A stretch of 64,000 bases of DNA from Salinibacillus kushneri (GTDB lineage: Bacteria; Bacillota; Bacilli; Bacillales; Alkalibacillaceae), in contig NZ_FOHJ01000006.1 in NCBI RefSeq assembly GCF_900111405.1, positions 62,001-126,000 of the forward strand, read 5' to 3'. The translations under genes were made by a program, and so were the position numbers. Every line of letters starts with the position of its first letter. Positions within the stretch are counted from its first letter, which is position 1. Positions 18,024 through 27,089 of this stretch are shown here, in pieces. Under the pieces are notes generated by a model. That model was not told where the DNA came from. It saw nothing but the letters and a program-made list of their open reading frames with translations, and did not search any database.

Positions 18024-18545
18024 CTACGCATTTTGTGAATGATTTTCCTTTCTTTGCTGTTTCATATCTTCTAAGCTTTTATATTCAAAGGATATGGAAT
18101 AACCAATAAACGTTCCATATAAAATCAATAAACATATGGTTGTAATAACAGTGTCAATGTTCATATCAGCTATACTTGGTACCGCAACAAACATCGGATT
18201 AAAGAAGTACATAAAGATAAACCATATAGCAATTCCATATAAAATACCCGGTATCATGCCCTCACGTTTTTTGAACAAAAGATAATAAATATATGCGATT
18301 AAGATGGAAAAAACACCTATCAGTAATACACTCACCATTTCCCCAGTTAAACCAGCAGTCCAATTGGCCTGCCAAAAAGAACGTAAAGTAAAGGTTGCAT
18401 GGGATATCTCTGAAAAATGAAAATAATAAGCAAGAGATCCTAATAGTCCCCAAAATATCCCGCCAATAAATCCTGTTAACAATGCCTTTTGTAATAATGA
18501 CATCGGTTTTTCGTGCTCATTTTGTTCCAGTTTTTCCTTTTTCAT
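18024..18545 (-). CDS. yqhR: Conserved membrane protein YqhR
   Basis: This 173-residue protein has about four membrane segments (ALLTGFIGGIFWGLLGSLAYY, MVSVLLIGVFSILIAYIYYLL, GILYGIAIWFIFMYFF and TVITTICLLILYGTFIGYSI) and charged ends. It matches the YqhR family in length and place. No function is established. The ATG at 18545 has GGAGGT 7 nt upstream; a GTG three codons earlier is not preferred. A sigma-A-like promoter 66-94 bp upstream probably drives yqhR-aroQ-yqhT-efp. Confidence 0.88.
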   Translation of the reverse strand: MKKEKLEQNEHEKPMSLLQKALLTGFIGGIFWGLLGSLAYYFHFSEISHATFTLRSFWQANWTAGLTGEMVSVLLIGVFSILIAYIYYLLFKKREGMIPGILYGIAIWFIFMYFFNPMFVAVPSIADMNIDTVITTICLLILYGTFIGYSISFEYKSLEDMKQQRKENHSQNA

Positions 18546-18610
18546 TGATTCCACCTCCGTTTTGTTATCCTAACCAATTTCATAAAAGAAATGCCTCTTC
18601 CATAATAAAT

Positions 18611-18639
18611 TGTATACGTTGACGCTTTTTTCTAGTAAA
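18611..18639 (-). promoter_or_regulatory. Probable sigma-A promoter of yqhR-aroQ-yqhT-efp
   Basis: On the minus strand TTTACT (18639-18634) and TATACA (18616-18611) are exactly 17 nt apart. The rest of the 18546-18871 gap shows no other structure that I can recognise. Confidence 0.5.
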
Positions 18640-18871
18640 ATGAAAATAAATATAGAAATTTCATCATATTAATTTATCAGGGTACAAATCTTCCTTTATT
18701 AATATCGCTTCCATTCATTCCTCTTAAAAACAAATTGTAATGAATATTTTTCCTGTAATCGGGCAAAATTTTAATAAGATTGTTTTACATAAGATAAGAG
18801 ATTACAGGTTATCTGCTATTTCTTTTTGTTTTTCATCAATAGTTGATTGTGAATGAGAAAGGAGGATTACT

Positions 18872-19261
18872 ATGCCATTCCGCAAAATGAATCTATTTGT
18901 TTATATCATAATGGCCCTCGCCGTATTCGGTATTTTCTATCAGCTTTTATTTGATACTGCTCAGCTTTTCAAATATATTCTTATGACCGTAGGATTTGCA
19001 GCCATTTTGTTTGGTATATTCTATTTTTTCATGAAAAGAAGAGGATTAAGTGGATTCTCCAAACAATATCGAAAAGCAGTAAAACAATCGAAACGTAAAT
19101 ACGGAAATACCAGCCATAACCAGCGGATGTATAAGGCCACAGTACGACAGCAGCGAAATAAAAGCCATCAGCCTGGTAAACCAAAAGCGACAAGGAGTGC
19201 CGCTCATTTACGAGTTATTGATGGAAAAAAGGATAAGAAGAAAAACCGAGCGTCTTTTTAA
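18872..19261 (+). CDS. yqhP: SA1362/YqhP family small membrane protein
   Basis: This 129-residue protein has two membrane segments (residues about 9-27 and 32-52) followed by a very basic, probably cytoplasmic tail (KQYRKAVKQSKRKYG, then RQQRNKSHQPGKPKATR). Length, topology and position between yqhR and yqhO match YqhP. The ATG has GAAAGGAGG upstream. The neighbouring yqhQ of B. subtilis is missing here. A terminator overlaps the stop codon. Function is unknown. Confidence 0.82.
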   Translation: MPFRKMNLFVYIIMALAVFGIFYQLLFDTAQLFKYILMTVGFAAILFGIFYFFMKRRGLSGFSKQYRKAVKQSKRKYGNTSHNQRMYKATVRQQRNKSHQPGKPKATRSAAHLRVIDGKKDKKKNRASF

Positions 19262-19277
19262 AACGGTCGGTTTTTTT
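19242..19277 (+). terminator. Terminator of yqhP
   Basis: AAAACCGA and TCGGTTTT pair around an 18-nt loop, followed by a run of T. The left arm lies inside the last codons of yqhP. Confidence 0.72.
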
Positions 19278-19286
19278 AATGAGGCA

Positions 19287-20195
19287 TTATGAAGTCCATG
19301 TTTTAAAATAGTTTGAGGCACTATTTCTTCCTATAGCCATTAGTCTTCGTTTTTCAGCAGCTGATAAGGAAAAATCCGTTGCATCAAACTCCTCTGTAGG
19401 GAGGAACATGACTTTAGTAGCAACTGATTTGGAAATATAACGTGCATCATGCGCATTTATCATCGTACCAAATAGGGCTTGAAACATCGCAATAGCATTA
19501 TTGATTTTTCGTTTAGGCAACTGATCAAAGGATGAGCTTAGTTTCATTCCTAAAATCGGGCGCTTCGGTTTTTTCATTCCAGATTGAAAGACCCAGATGG
19601 GAAAATTACTTAACAGTCCTCCATCCACAAGAATATTTTTTCTACTCTTGGGCTTTTTTTGACTCTTTGGTTCAATACGTTTAATCGGAATAAAAAAGAA
19701 GGGTATAGATGCACTAATTCGTACAGCTCTTGCAATTGGAAATGATAGTCCATCAATGCCGTATAATCGCTCTAAATCATCAGGAAACACAACGATTTTA
19801 CCAAGCGACACGTCTGATGCAATAATTTTCAATGCACCTGGTTTCAGGTCTTCAAAGGTATAGATTCCCTTAGCAGATAACTTATCTGCTATCCACTTTT
19901 CTAATTCATCCCCTTTATATAATCCTAATCGTTTATAAATTAGTAACCATTTTAAAAAGGGGAACACTTTTTCGATGGTGCTTTCCTCCATAAATGACTC
20001 TAAATCCAAATCCATAAACAAATCTTTAATCTCAGAGGTTTTGTATCCTGCTGCTATTAATGAAGCTAAAATAGCACCAGCTGACGTTCCTGCAACACGT
20101 TCAAAGGTTAACCCTTTTTCATCAACAACTTCTAATGCCCCAACAAAGGCTATAGCCTTAACACCCCCACCTGAAAAAACACCATCAACCTTCAT
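19287..20195 (-). CDS. yqhO: Patatin-like phospholipase family protein YqhO
   Basis: This 302-residue patatin-family acyl hydrolase has the oxyanion loop FSGGGVKAIAFVGAL, the nucleophile elbow GTSAG near residues 36-40 and the catalytic aspartate in LVDGGLLSNFP. Such proteins cleave acyl esters of lipids through a Ser-Asp dyad; the natural substrate is unknown. I place the start at the ATG at 20195, with AAGG 9 nt upstream; an ATG at 20204 lacks spacing. No signal peptide is seen, so it is probably cytoplasmic. Confidence 0.92.
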   Translation of the reverse strand: MKVDGVFSGGGVKAIAFVGALEVVDEKGLTFERVAGTSAGAILASLIAAGYKTSEIKDLFMDLDLESFMEESTIEKVFPFLKWLLIYKRLGLYKGDELEKWIADKLSAKGIYTFEDLKPGALKIIASDVSLGKIVVFPDDLERLYGIDGLSFPIARAVRISASIPFFFIPIKRIEPKSQKKPKSRKNILVDGGLLSNFPIWVFQSGMKKPKRPILGMKLSSSFDQLPKRKINNAIAMFQALFGTMINAHDARYISKSVATKVMFLPTEEFDATDFSLSAAEKRRLMAIGRNSASNYFKTWTS

Positions 20196-20346
20196 TTTTA
20201 TCATCCTTACATTTTTTAATAACTATTAAATGTATAAGCAAGAGTGCATGTTCATTAGAACAATAGAATAACTTATGGGCTTTGTTTTATCATCCGGATG
20301 TGACCGTTCCTGAATTTTTTGTACAGCATTTATATATTTTAGAGCT

Positions 20347-20383
20347 AAAAAAAAGGTACTCACCAGCTTACTGGGTGAGTACC
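20347..20383 (-). terminator. Terminator of nrdJ
   Basis: A perfect inverted repeat GGTACTCACC / GGTGAGTACC with an 8-9 nt loop is followed on the minus strand by eight T. Confidence 0.9.
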
Positions 20384-20460
20384 TCACTTATTTAATTACT
20401 GGGTTTTGTCCCAGCCTCGTTTCGCATTCTTCTTCACAATTCTTTATTGTATTCGAGGTT

Positions 20461-23031
20461 TTATAAACCACACTTTAACTGTGCTCCACAATTTGTACAA
20501 GTATTACAGCCACCAATGTCTTCAACGGTCCCCTGACGACAAACAGGGCATGTGTTACCTACCTCTGAACCAATATTCACACTTGTTTTATCGAGTTCCT
20601 GTACTGTATCCATTAATACAACAACCGGTTCTTCGTTCTCTTTATGATCCGTCACTCTTTCTGATTCTTCATCTCGTGTATTTTCTTCCGCTTTTAACGT
20701 TAATACCTGGGTATCACGGCTTCCATCAACATAAACCGTTCCTCCTTTAGCCCCACCACGATATAATCGTTCATAAACTTTTTGAACTTGGTCTACGGTA
20801 TATCCTTTAGGTGCATTTACCGTTTTGGAAATGGAAGAATCAACCCAATTTTGAATGACACATTGTGTATCAGCATGCGCTTCAGGTGACAGATTCATGG
20901 CGGTTACAAACCATTTTGGCAGATTATTTGGATCCTGATTAGGATTTTCTTCTAAATATTCCTGCACAATATCTGCTTTGACCTCCATAAATTTACCCAG
21001 GCGACCACTACGATAATACGTAAAGGAGAAATATGGCTCTAAACCTGTAGAAACGCCTACCATTGTTCCTGTAGAACCTGTAGGGGCTACGGTTAATAAA
21101 TGAGAGTTACGAATACCATATTCAAGAACTCCTTCTCGAATATCTTCAGGCATTTTTTGCATATAGCCTGTTTCTACAAAGCGTTTACGCAGTTCTTTCG
21201 TTTCTTCATCTGTTTCTCCTACTAAGAATGGGAAGCTCCCTTTTTCTTTAGCAAGCTCAATCGATGTACGATAAGCAGTTGTTGCAATAGTCTCAAAGAT
21301 TTGATCTACTAATTGGTTTCCTTCGTCAGAACCATATTCGGTTTCTGTATAAATTAACAGATCATGCAGTCCCATCACTCCTAAACCAACCCGACGCTCG
21401 CCTAACGCCTGCTTACGGTTTTCCTCTAAGAAATATGGCGTAGCATCAATGACATCATCCTGCATACGTACTCCAACTTCTACCGTTCGTTTCAGCTTTT
21501 CAAAATTTACGTTTTTGTTTTGGCTGTCTGCCATTTCTGCTAAGTTAACAGCAGCTAAATTACAGACAGAATAAGGTGCGAGAGGCTGCTCCCCACAAGG
21601 ATTTGTTGCAACAACTTTTTGTCCATAGCTTTTTGCATTTGTCATGTCATTTGCATTATCAATGAAGAAAATGCCAGGTTCTGCTGAATACGTAGCACAA
21701 ATATTAATTAAATCCCAGAGTTCACGAGCTTTGATTTTACGATGAACACGAACTTTGTGGCCAAGCTTTTCCCATTCACGCACATCGCCCACTTCAGTCC
21801 ATTTCTCGTTATAAACCTTCATTTCTTCTTCATCATAGTTCTCTACATCAGGGAATTTAAGCTCATATTCGCTATCCTGTTCAACAGCCTGCATAAATTC
21901 TCTGGTTAAACAAACGGAAATATTTGCACCAGATAAAAATTCAGGGTGGTTAACGGAGAAAACACCGCCATCCCGTAGTTTTTGTTCCGCATCCTTAATA
22001 ATTTGTTCATTAAATCCACCTAGACCAGGAATGGATTTATAATTGGCAATGCCCTGATACATCGCTTCTTCCTGTTCGGTTAATGGTGTGAATTTCAGTT
22101 TATCTTGAGCATGCTTTTTGATCAGTTCATCATTTGTATTTTCAATTAAATATCTTAGAATTCTTGGGTTTTGCATCTTGGAAATAATAAATTCAATAAT
22201 ATCTGGATGAGAGTCCACTAACATAATCATTTGGGCTCCCCTTCTTGATCCTCCCTGTTCAACAAGGTGAGTCAACTTCGCTATATCATCAAGCCATGAT
22301 ACAGATCCGGATGATTTTCCATTAACCCCACGTGCAAGTGTGTTTCGCGGACGTAAGGTAGAACCATTTGTACCGACTCCACCACCACGACTCATAATTT
22401 CCATCACTTGTTTACGGTGCTCTGAAATTCCTTCTCTTGAGTCCTGAATATAAGGCATTACGTAGCAGTTAAAGTACGTTACATCTGTTTTAGCTCCCGC
22501 TCCATAAAGAACTCTTCCCGCAGGAACGAAATTAAGGTTCGATAATTGCTCATAAAACTTTTCAAACCATTCTTTTTGCTTTTCCTCTGTTTGTTCTACA
22601 TCAGATAAACCTGTTGCATTTCGAAGTGCTATTTGCTCATAGTACACTTCCAATGGTTTTTCAACTACATCCAGTGACCTTGTAATCAGCCCTGTTTCAG
22701 CCTCTTCTTTGTTGTCCAGTACAGTGCGAAAGTCCTCTTCTACCATAACCTCAGCTGTTTTATTTTCCCAATCAATTGACTGAATGGTTCCAAGTCCACG
22801 TGCGGGAAATTTTGGATCTTCCTTTACTGTTAATACAACAAAATCTCCATCAGTCAAGGTTACTTTTTCTGTATCCTTAAAAGCATATCGATCTAACATG
22901 ACCAGACGAGATACACCCTTATGTAGAATTTTCATATCTGAGGTAATCGGGTGAACTTGTGGAAACAGCTTTATATCCTTATTCAAACGCTCCACATTAA
23001 TATGTAATTGATCCTCTTTTACATTTTGCAA
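20461..23031 (-). CDS. nrdJ: Adenosylcobalamin-dependent (class II) ribonucleotide reductase
   Basis: This 856-residue single-chain reductase makes deoxyribonucleotides with coenzyme B12 as radical source, so it works with or without oxygen. Visible signatures are the first active-site cysteine in TYFNCYVMPY, the MSRGGGVGTNGSTLRPR segment, the central NPCGEQPLAPYS holding the radical cysteine, and the PTGSTGTMVGVSTGLEP loop. The C-terminal tail has a four-cysteine zinc-ribbon-like module (CPVCRQG ... CNTCTNCG) ahead of the final LKCGL. The start is TTG at 23031 with AAAGGA 10 nt upstream. No partner subunit is adjacent. Two NrdR boxes upstream imply NrdR repression. Confidence 0.95.
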   Translation of the reverse strand: MQNVKEDQLHINVERLNKDIKLFPQVHPITSDMKILHKGVSRLVMLDRYAFKDTEKVTLTDGDFVVLTVKEDPKFPARGLGTIQSIDWENKTAEVMVEEDFRTVLDNKEEAETGLITRSLDVVEKPLEVYYEQIALRNATGLSDVEQTEEKQKEWFEKFYEQLSNLNFVPAGRVLYGAGAKTDVTYFNCYVMPYIQDSREGISEHRKQVMEIMSRGGGVGTNGSTLRPRNTLARGVNGKSSGSVSWLDDIAKLTHLVEQGGSRRGAQMIMLVDSHPDIIEFIISKMQNPRILRYLIENTNDELIKKHAQDKLKFTPLTEQEEAMYQGIANYKSIPGLGGFNEQIIKDAEQKLRDGGVFSVNHPEFLSGANISVCLTREFMQAVEQDSEYELKFPDVENYDEEEMKVYNEKWTEVGDVREWEKLGHKVRVHRKIKARELWDLINICATYSAEPGIFFIDNANDMTNAKSYGQKVVATNPCGEQPLAPYSVCNLAAVNLAEMADSQNKNVNFEKLKRTVEVGVRMQDDVIDATPYFLEENRKQALGERRVGLGVMGLHDLLIYTETEYGSDEGNQLVDQIFETIATTAYRTSIELAKEKGSFPFLVGETDEETKELRKRFVETGYMQKMPEDIREGVLEYGIRNSHLLTVAPTGSTGTMVGVSTGLEPYFSFTYYRSGRLGKFMEVKADIVQEYLEENPNQDPNNLPKWFVTAMNLSPEAHADTQCVIQNWVDSSISKTVNAPKGYTVDQVQKVYERLYRGGAKGGTVYVDGSRDTQVLTLKAEENTRDEESERVTDHKENEEPVVVLMDTVQELDKTSVNIGSEVGNTCPVCRQGTVEDIGGCNTCTNCGAQLKCGL

Positions 23032-23169
23032 ACTCCACTCATCCTTTCACTTGCATTTGCGTACTTAAAATTAGAAAATTGTGCTATAAATTCAAGAATA
23101 ATTTCTAGTAAACTTCCAAAGATGATATAAATAACTTATCATATGAAACAGGAAGAATTCAATACCCAT

Positions 23170-23217
23170 TCTCTATATATTGTATAAATATTTTATCATA
23201 TATACTATATATTGTGT
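23170..23217 (-). promoter_or_regulatory. Tandem NrdR boxes and promoter of nrdJ
   Basis: Two copies resemble the NrdR consensus ACACWATATATWGTGT. ACACAATATATAGTAT (23217-23202) matches 15 of 16 positions and ATACAATATATAGAGA (23185-23170) matches 13 of 16. Their starts are 32 bp apart, three helical turns, the usual spacing for NrdR. A promoter TTCCAA-N17-TATGAT overlaps the first box. NrdR represses ribonucleotide reductase genes when dATP is high. The nrdR gene itself is not in the window. Confidence 0.8.
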
Positions 23218-23440
23218 TTGGAACGAATCATTTTCATTTTGTCAACTTTGTATTTATCTAAAAAAATACGTTAGTGTAAGCTAAATAGATATATTTCGGC
23301 CTAAATGAAAAATATGACGAATTTTGTAGGTTGCAATACTTCTAACATACTCACCCCTCATTTTCGCGGGAGTTTAAACGCTGTTTTCTTTTTATAAAAT
23401 TTTTAGCTATGAAAATTTTTATGCTAAACTTCGTGCTTGG

Positions 23441-23485
23441 AAAAATACGGGAATATCGTATTTTTTACGATATTCCCGTATTTTT
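23441..23485. terminator. Perfect 20-bp hairpin without an assigned gene
   Basis: The arms 23441-23460 and 23466-23485 are perfectly complementary over 20 bp around a five-T loop and carry A/T runs on both sides, so it could terminate transcription in either direction. It lies between the divergent nrdJ and yqhL genes, upstream of both. No gene ends here, so an unannotated transcript or an insulator is implied. The rest of the 23032-23620 gap, apart from the NrdR boxes, shows no coding signal. Confidence 0.6.
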
Positions 23486-23620
23486 ATATCAGAAGCACTA
23501 AGAATCAAATATAAGTATAAAGTTAAGTTCCAAAATTTTATAGGAGAAAATTCTTTGAATCTTTCCTTTAACATCCATATAATAGATATAGATGGTTTTA
23601 GCAATGAAAGGGGATCAGGA

Positions 23621-23995
23621 ATGGAAATACTTTTTATACTCATCGTAGCTTTTCTCATTTACACACTTATTAAGTCTCTGTTACAAAGAAGATATGTAAA
23701 AACATTACCAGAAGAAGAATTCAAGCAAGGTTATCGCAAAGCCCAATTAATAGATGTAAGGGAACCAAACGAATTTGATAAAGGCCATATTTTAGGTGCG
23801 AGAAATATTCCTTTATCCCAATTAAAACAGCGACTTGTTGAAATACGAGAGGACAAACCTGTTTATTTATATTGTCAAAGCAGTTCAAGGTCAATAAGAG
23901 CAGCCAATATCCTGCGCAAAAAAGGCTATCAAGATATTAGCCAGCTTAAAGGCGGTTTCAAAAAATGGACCGGCAAAATTAAAACGAAAAAATAA
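23621..23995 (+). CDS. yqhL: Rhodanese-like domain protein YqhL
   Basis: This 124-residue protein has one N-terminal membrane anchor (residues 2-20, ILFILIVAFLIYTLIKSLL) and a single rhodanese domain: IDVREPNEFDKGHILGARNI, then the active-site loop YCQSSSRSIRAA with the catalytic cysteine, and GGFKKW. It probably handles sulfane sulfur at the membrane; the substrate is unknown. The ATG at 23621 follows AAAGGGGATCAGG; a longer frame from 23555 has no ribosome site. It lies next to the gcv operon as in B. subtilis. Confidence 0.93.
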   Translation: MEILFILIVAFLIYTLIKSLLQRRYVKTLPEEEFKQGYRKAQLIDVREPNEFDKGHILGARNIPLSQLKQRLVEIREDKPVYLYCQSSSRSIRAANILRKKGYQDISQLKGGFKKWTGKIKTKK

Positions 23996-24003
23996 TAGAC
24001 TAT

Positions 24004-24036
24004 GGCTGTTCCACTTATTAAAGGGAACAGCTTTTT
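24004..24036 (+). terminator. Terminator of yqhL
   Basis: Arms GGCTGTTCC and GGGAACAGC are followed by TTTTT, 8 bp past the yqhL stop codon. Confidence 0.88.
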
Positions 24037-24043
24037 CTGTATA

Positions 24044-24216
24044 CGTTCTGTTAAACACAGGTGTTGACTTTTGCTCCAGATCACTCACTTTCCGCGAGCG
24101 ATTTGTGAGCCTTCTAGGCATACGCCTGCCGCATCTTATGCCTGCCGCTTTTCCCGCAGGAGTCTCACGCACTTCCGATACATGCTAGAAAATCAACAAT
24201 GAGCTTTAACGTAGCC
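24044..24216. repeat. MITE-like repeat, copy B
   Basis: This 173-bp relative of copy A lies between the yqhL and gcvPB terminators. The ends GTTCTGTTAAACACAGGTGTTGA and CAACAATGAGCTTTAAC match the family's terminal inverted repeats. The interior shares CATACGCCTGC and CCGCAGGAGTCTCACGCAC with the other copies. Confidence 0.8.
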
Positions 24217-24220
24217 TATA

Positions 24221-24265
24221 TAAAAGGAAATGGATTGCCAACTAGGACAATCCATTTCCTTTCTT
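24221..24265 (-). terminator. Terminator of the gcv operon
   Basis: A perfect 12-bp stem GGAAATGGATTG / CAATCCATTTCC is followed by TTTTATAT on the minus strand, just past gcvPB. Confidence 0.9.
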
Positions 24266-24271
24266 TTAATC

Positions 24272-25732
24272 CTATTTAATGTAACGTAATACTGGTTTTC
24301 TGGCTGCCATCGTTTCATCTAAGCGACTAATCACAGTTGTATGAGGTGCTTCCTGGACGACTTCCGGCTGTTCTTCTGCATCTTGTGCAATTTCAAGCAT
24401 GACATCGATAAATTCATCTAATGTTTCTTTAGACTCTGTTTCCGTGGGCTCTACCATTAATGCTTCCTCCACATTTAGAGGAAAATAGATGGTAGGCGGA
24501 TGAAAACCATAGTCTAAAAGACGTTTTGCAATATCAAGTGTGCGTACTCCAAGTTTTTTCTGATTTTTACCCGAAATCACAAATTCATGCTTACAATGCT
24601 GATCAAAAGGAAGCGCGTATTCTTCCTGCAGTCTTCTCATTAAATAGTTTGCATTCAGCACTGCATATTCACTAACCTGCTTTAAGCCGTCTGGTCCCAT
24701 TGTCCGTATATACGTATAAGCACGGACATTAATACCAAAATTCCCATAGTATGGCTTAACTCGACCAATGGAATCAGGACGATTGTAATCAAAAAAATAT
24801 TGGTTCACGTCTTTCGTTAATACAGGTTTAGGCAGAAATGGTGTTAATTCCTGCGTTACGCCAATAGGACCTGAACCAGGACCCCCTCCACCATGTGGAC
24901 CTGTGAAGGTTTTGTGCAAATTCAAGTGAACGACATCAAATCCCATATCTCCCGGGCGTACATAGCCCATAATGGCATTTAGATTTGCTCCATCATAATA
25001 AAGCTTGCCTCCAGCCTCATGAACGATTTGAGCCATTTCTAAAATGTGCTCTTCAAACAAACCTAATGTATTAGGGTTTGTAAGCATTAAGGCAGCCGTT
25101 TTAGGGCCGACAACACGTTTCAAGTCTAGTAAATCCACAAGACCATTCTCATCAGTTTTGACCGTTACCGCTTTAAATCCTGCCACTGTAGCTGAAGCTG
25201 GATTGGTTCCATGTGCTGAATCCGGAACGATTATCTCCGTTCTTTCCGTATCATCATTTTTTTCATGGAATGCACGAATCATCATAAGTCCAGTCCACTC
25301 TCCGTGTGCTCCAGCAGCAGGTTGTAGAGTTACCGTATTCATCCCCGTAATTTCTTCTAGAGAGGTTTGTAAATCATACATTATTTGAAGAGACCCTTGA
25401 ACGGTATTCGTTTCCTGTAAAGGATGGGCATGACTGAACCCCTCAAATCGGGAAACGTCTTCATTTATTTTAGGATTATACTTCATCGTACATGAACCCA
25501 AAGGATAAAAACCGGAATCTACTCCATAATTCCTCTTTGAGAGTGCAGTGTAGTGACGAATAAGCTGTAATTCACTAATTTCAGGGAGGTCAGGTTCATC
25601 TGTTCGAATATACTCATCCTCAAGTTCGTGACTCAGATCAACTTCTGGAACATCCAAATCCGGCAAGCTGTATCCTGTACGTCCTGGTTTGCTGAGTTCA
25701 AAGATGACAGGAAAATCCTTTTGATTAGCCAT
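24272..25732 (-). CDS. gcvPB: Glycine dehydrogenase (decarboxylating) subunit 2
   Basis: This is the second half of the split P protein of the glycine cleavage system. With GcvPA it decarboxylates glycine on PLP and passes the aminomethyl group to lipoyl-GcvH. The 486-residue protein holds the PLP lysine in [20 protein letters not shown] and the [12 protein letters not shown] segment. Its start overlaps gcvPA by 8 bp. It is the last gene of gcvT-gcvPA-gcvPB. The gcvH gene is not in the window. Confidence 0.98.
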   Translation of the reverse strand: MANQKDFPVIFELSKPGRTGYSLPDLDVPEVDLSHELEDEYIRTDEPDLPEISELQLIRHYTALSKRNYGVDSGFYPLGSCTMKYNPKINEDVSRFEGFSHAHPLQETNTVQGSLQIMYDLQTSLEEITGMNTVTLQPAAGAHGEWTGLMMIRAFHEKNDDTERTEIIVPDSAHGTNPASATVAGFKAVTVKTDENGLVDLLDLKRVVGPKTAALMLTNPNTLGLFEEHILEMAQIVHEAGGKLYYDGANLNAIMGYVRPGDMGFDVVHLNLHKTFTGPHGGGGPGSGPIGVTQELTPFLPKPVLTKDVNQYFFDYNRPDSIGRVKPYYGNFGINVRAYTYIRTMGPDGLKQVSEYAVLNANYLMRRLQEEYALPFDQHCKHEFVISGKNQKKLGVRTLDIAKRLLDYGFHPPTIYFPLNVEEALMVEPTETESKETLDEFIDVMLEIAQDAEEQPEVVQEAPHTTVISRLDETMAARKPVLRYIK

Positions 25733-27077
25733 TTATATCACCCAATTCATTTACAAATTGATCAATTTCTTCTTTGGTACGAACCTCTGTAACCGCAATA
25801 AGCATCTGGTTTTGATAACGCGAATCAATCCTCTCTAAATTGAACCCTCCAATAAAACCCCGCTCTGCTAATTTATCATTTATATCCGAAACGTTTCGTT
25901 CACACTCCACCACAAATTCATTAAAAAATGGTCCCGTGTAGGTGATGGAAAAACCGGCTTCTTTTAATTGATTTTTTGCATAACGTGCTTTTTGCATATT
26001 CATGATGGCCATCTCTTTTAGACCGTGCTTTCCTAAAGCACTCATGGCAACAGAAGAACCTAGAGCGTTTAAAGCCTGGTTTGAGCAAATATTAGAAGTT
26101 GCCTTGTCCCGTCTTATATGTTGCTCTCGGGCCTGTAACGTTAAGACAAATCCCCGCCTTCCCTCTTCGTCTACAGTTTGGCCAACCAAACGACCAGGAA
26201 CCTTTCTCATTAGTTTCTTAGTGGTAGCAAAAAACCCACAATGAGGTCCGCCAAACTGGCCCGGGATACCAAATACTTGTGTATCTCCTACAACAATATC
26301 TGCACCAAAATTCCCAGGTGGTGTTAAATATCCCAAGGCTAAAGGATTCGTTGAAACAATCAACATCGTTTTTTTCATGTTATCAACTAAGCTTTGGATT
26401 TCTTTCAATGGTTCGATTTGTCCGAAAAAGTTCGTGTATTGAACAACAACACCTGCTGTATTCTCATCAAGTTCTGCTTTTAACTGTTCAAGATCTGTCA
26501 TTCCGTTTTTACACTCGATTTCCACAATTTCCACACCAGGACCTTTAGCATATGTTCTGATAACATCCAGGGATTCAGGGTGAATGGCTTTGGATACAAC
26601 CACTTTTTTCCTTCTCGTCTGTCCTGCACTTAAGTTAACTGCTTCAGCAAGAGCTGTGCCGCCATCGTATATAGAGGAATTTGCGACCTCCATTCCCGTC
26701 AATTCGCAAATCATCGTTTGAAACTCAAAAATCGCTTGCAGCTCCCCTTGCGAAATTTCTGGCTGATAAGGTGTATAAGCAGTATAGAATTCCGAACGGG
26801 AAATAACATGGTCTACTACGGATGGTATGTAATGATCATATACTCCTGCCCCTAAGAACGATGTATGAGTTTTTACATTTATATTTTGTTCTGATAACTC
26901 TTTCAATTCTCTTTTTAATTCCGATTCATTTTTTGGTTCCTTTATCTTTAATCTTTGTTTATATCGAACCTTTTCCGGGATATCTTGAAACAACTCTTCT
27001 GTTGTGTCAATTCCAATTGTATCAAGCATTTGCCGTTTATCCTGCTCGGTCATTGGTAAATACCGAAAACTCATCAA
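25725..27077 (-). CDS. gcvPA: Glycine dehydrogenase (decarboxylating) subunit 1
   Basis: This is the first half of the split P protein (450 residues). Features include the N-terminal [14 protein letters not shown], the [17 protein letters not shown] signature, [20 protein letters not shown], and [20 protein letters not shown]. The subunit forms a heterotetramer with GcvPB but lacks the PLP lysine. It lies 12 bp after gcvT and overlaps gcvPB, so it is co-transcribed under the glycine riboswitch. Confidence 0.98.
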   Translation of the reverse strand: MMSFRYLPMTEQDKRQMLDTIGIDTTEELFQDIPEKVRYKQRLKIKEPKNESELKRELKELSEQNINVKTHTSFLGAGVYDHYIPSVVDHVISRSEFYTAYTPYQPEISQGELQAIFEFQTMICELTGMEVANSSIYDGGTALAEAVNLSAGQTRRKKVVVSKAIHPESLDVIRTYAKGPGVEIVEIECKNGMTDLEQLKAELDENTAGVVVQYTNFFGQIEPLKEIQSLVDNMKKTMLIVSTNPLALGYLTPPGNFGADIVVGDTQVFGIPGQFGGPHCGFFATTKKLMRKVPGRLVGQTVDEEGRRGFVLTLQAREQHIRRDKATSNICSNQALNALGSSVAMSALGKHGLKEMAIMNMQKARYAKNQLKEAGFSITYTGPFFNEFVVECERNVSDINDKLAERGFIGGFNLERIDSRYQNQMLIAVTEVRTKEEIDQFVNELGDING

Positions 27078-27089
27078 ATCCCCTCCCTT

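Noticed and set aside
23032-23440. Cobalamin riboswitch expected upstream of the B12-dependent reductase
   Set aside because: No B12-box-like sequence was found on the minus strand; NrdR boxes explain the regulation better.
23419-23658. Minus-strand reading frame of 79 codons
   Set aside because: It runs through both arms of the perfect hairpin and has no ribosome site; coding use is unlikely.
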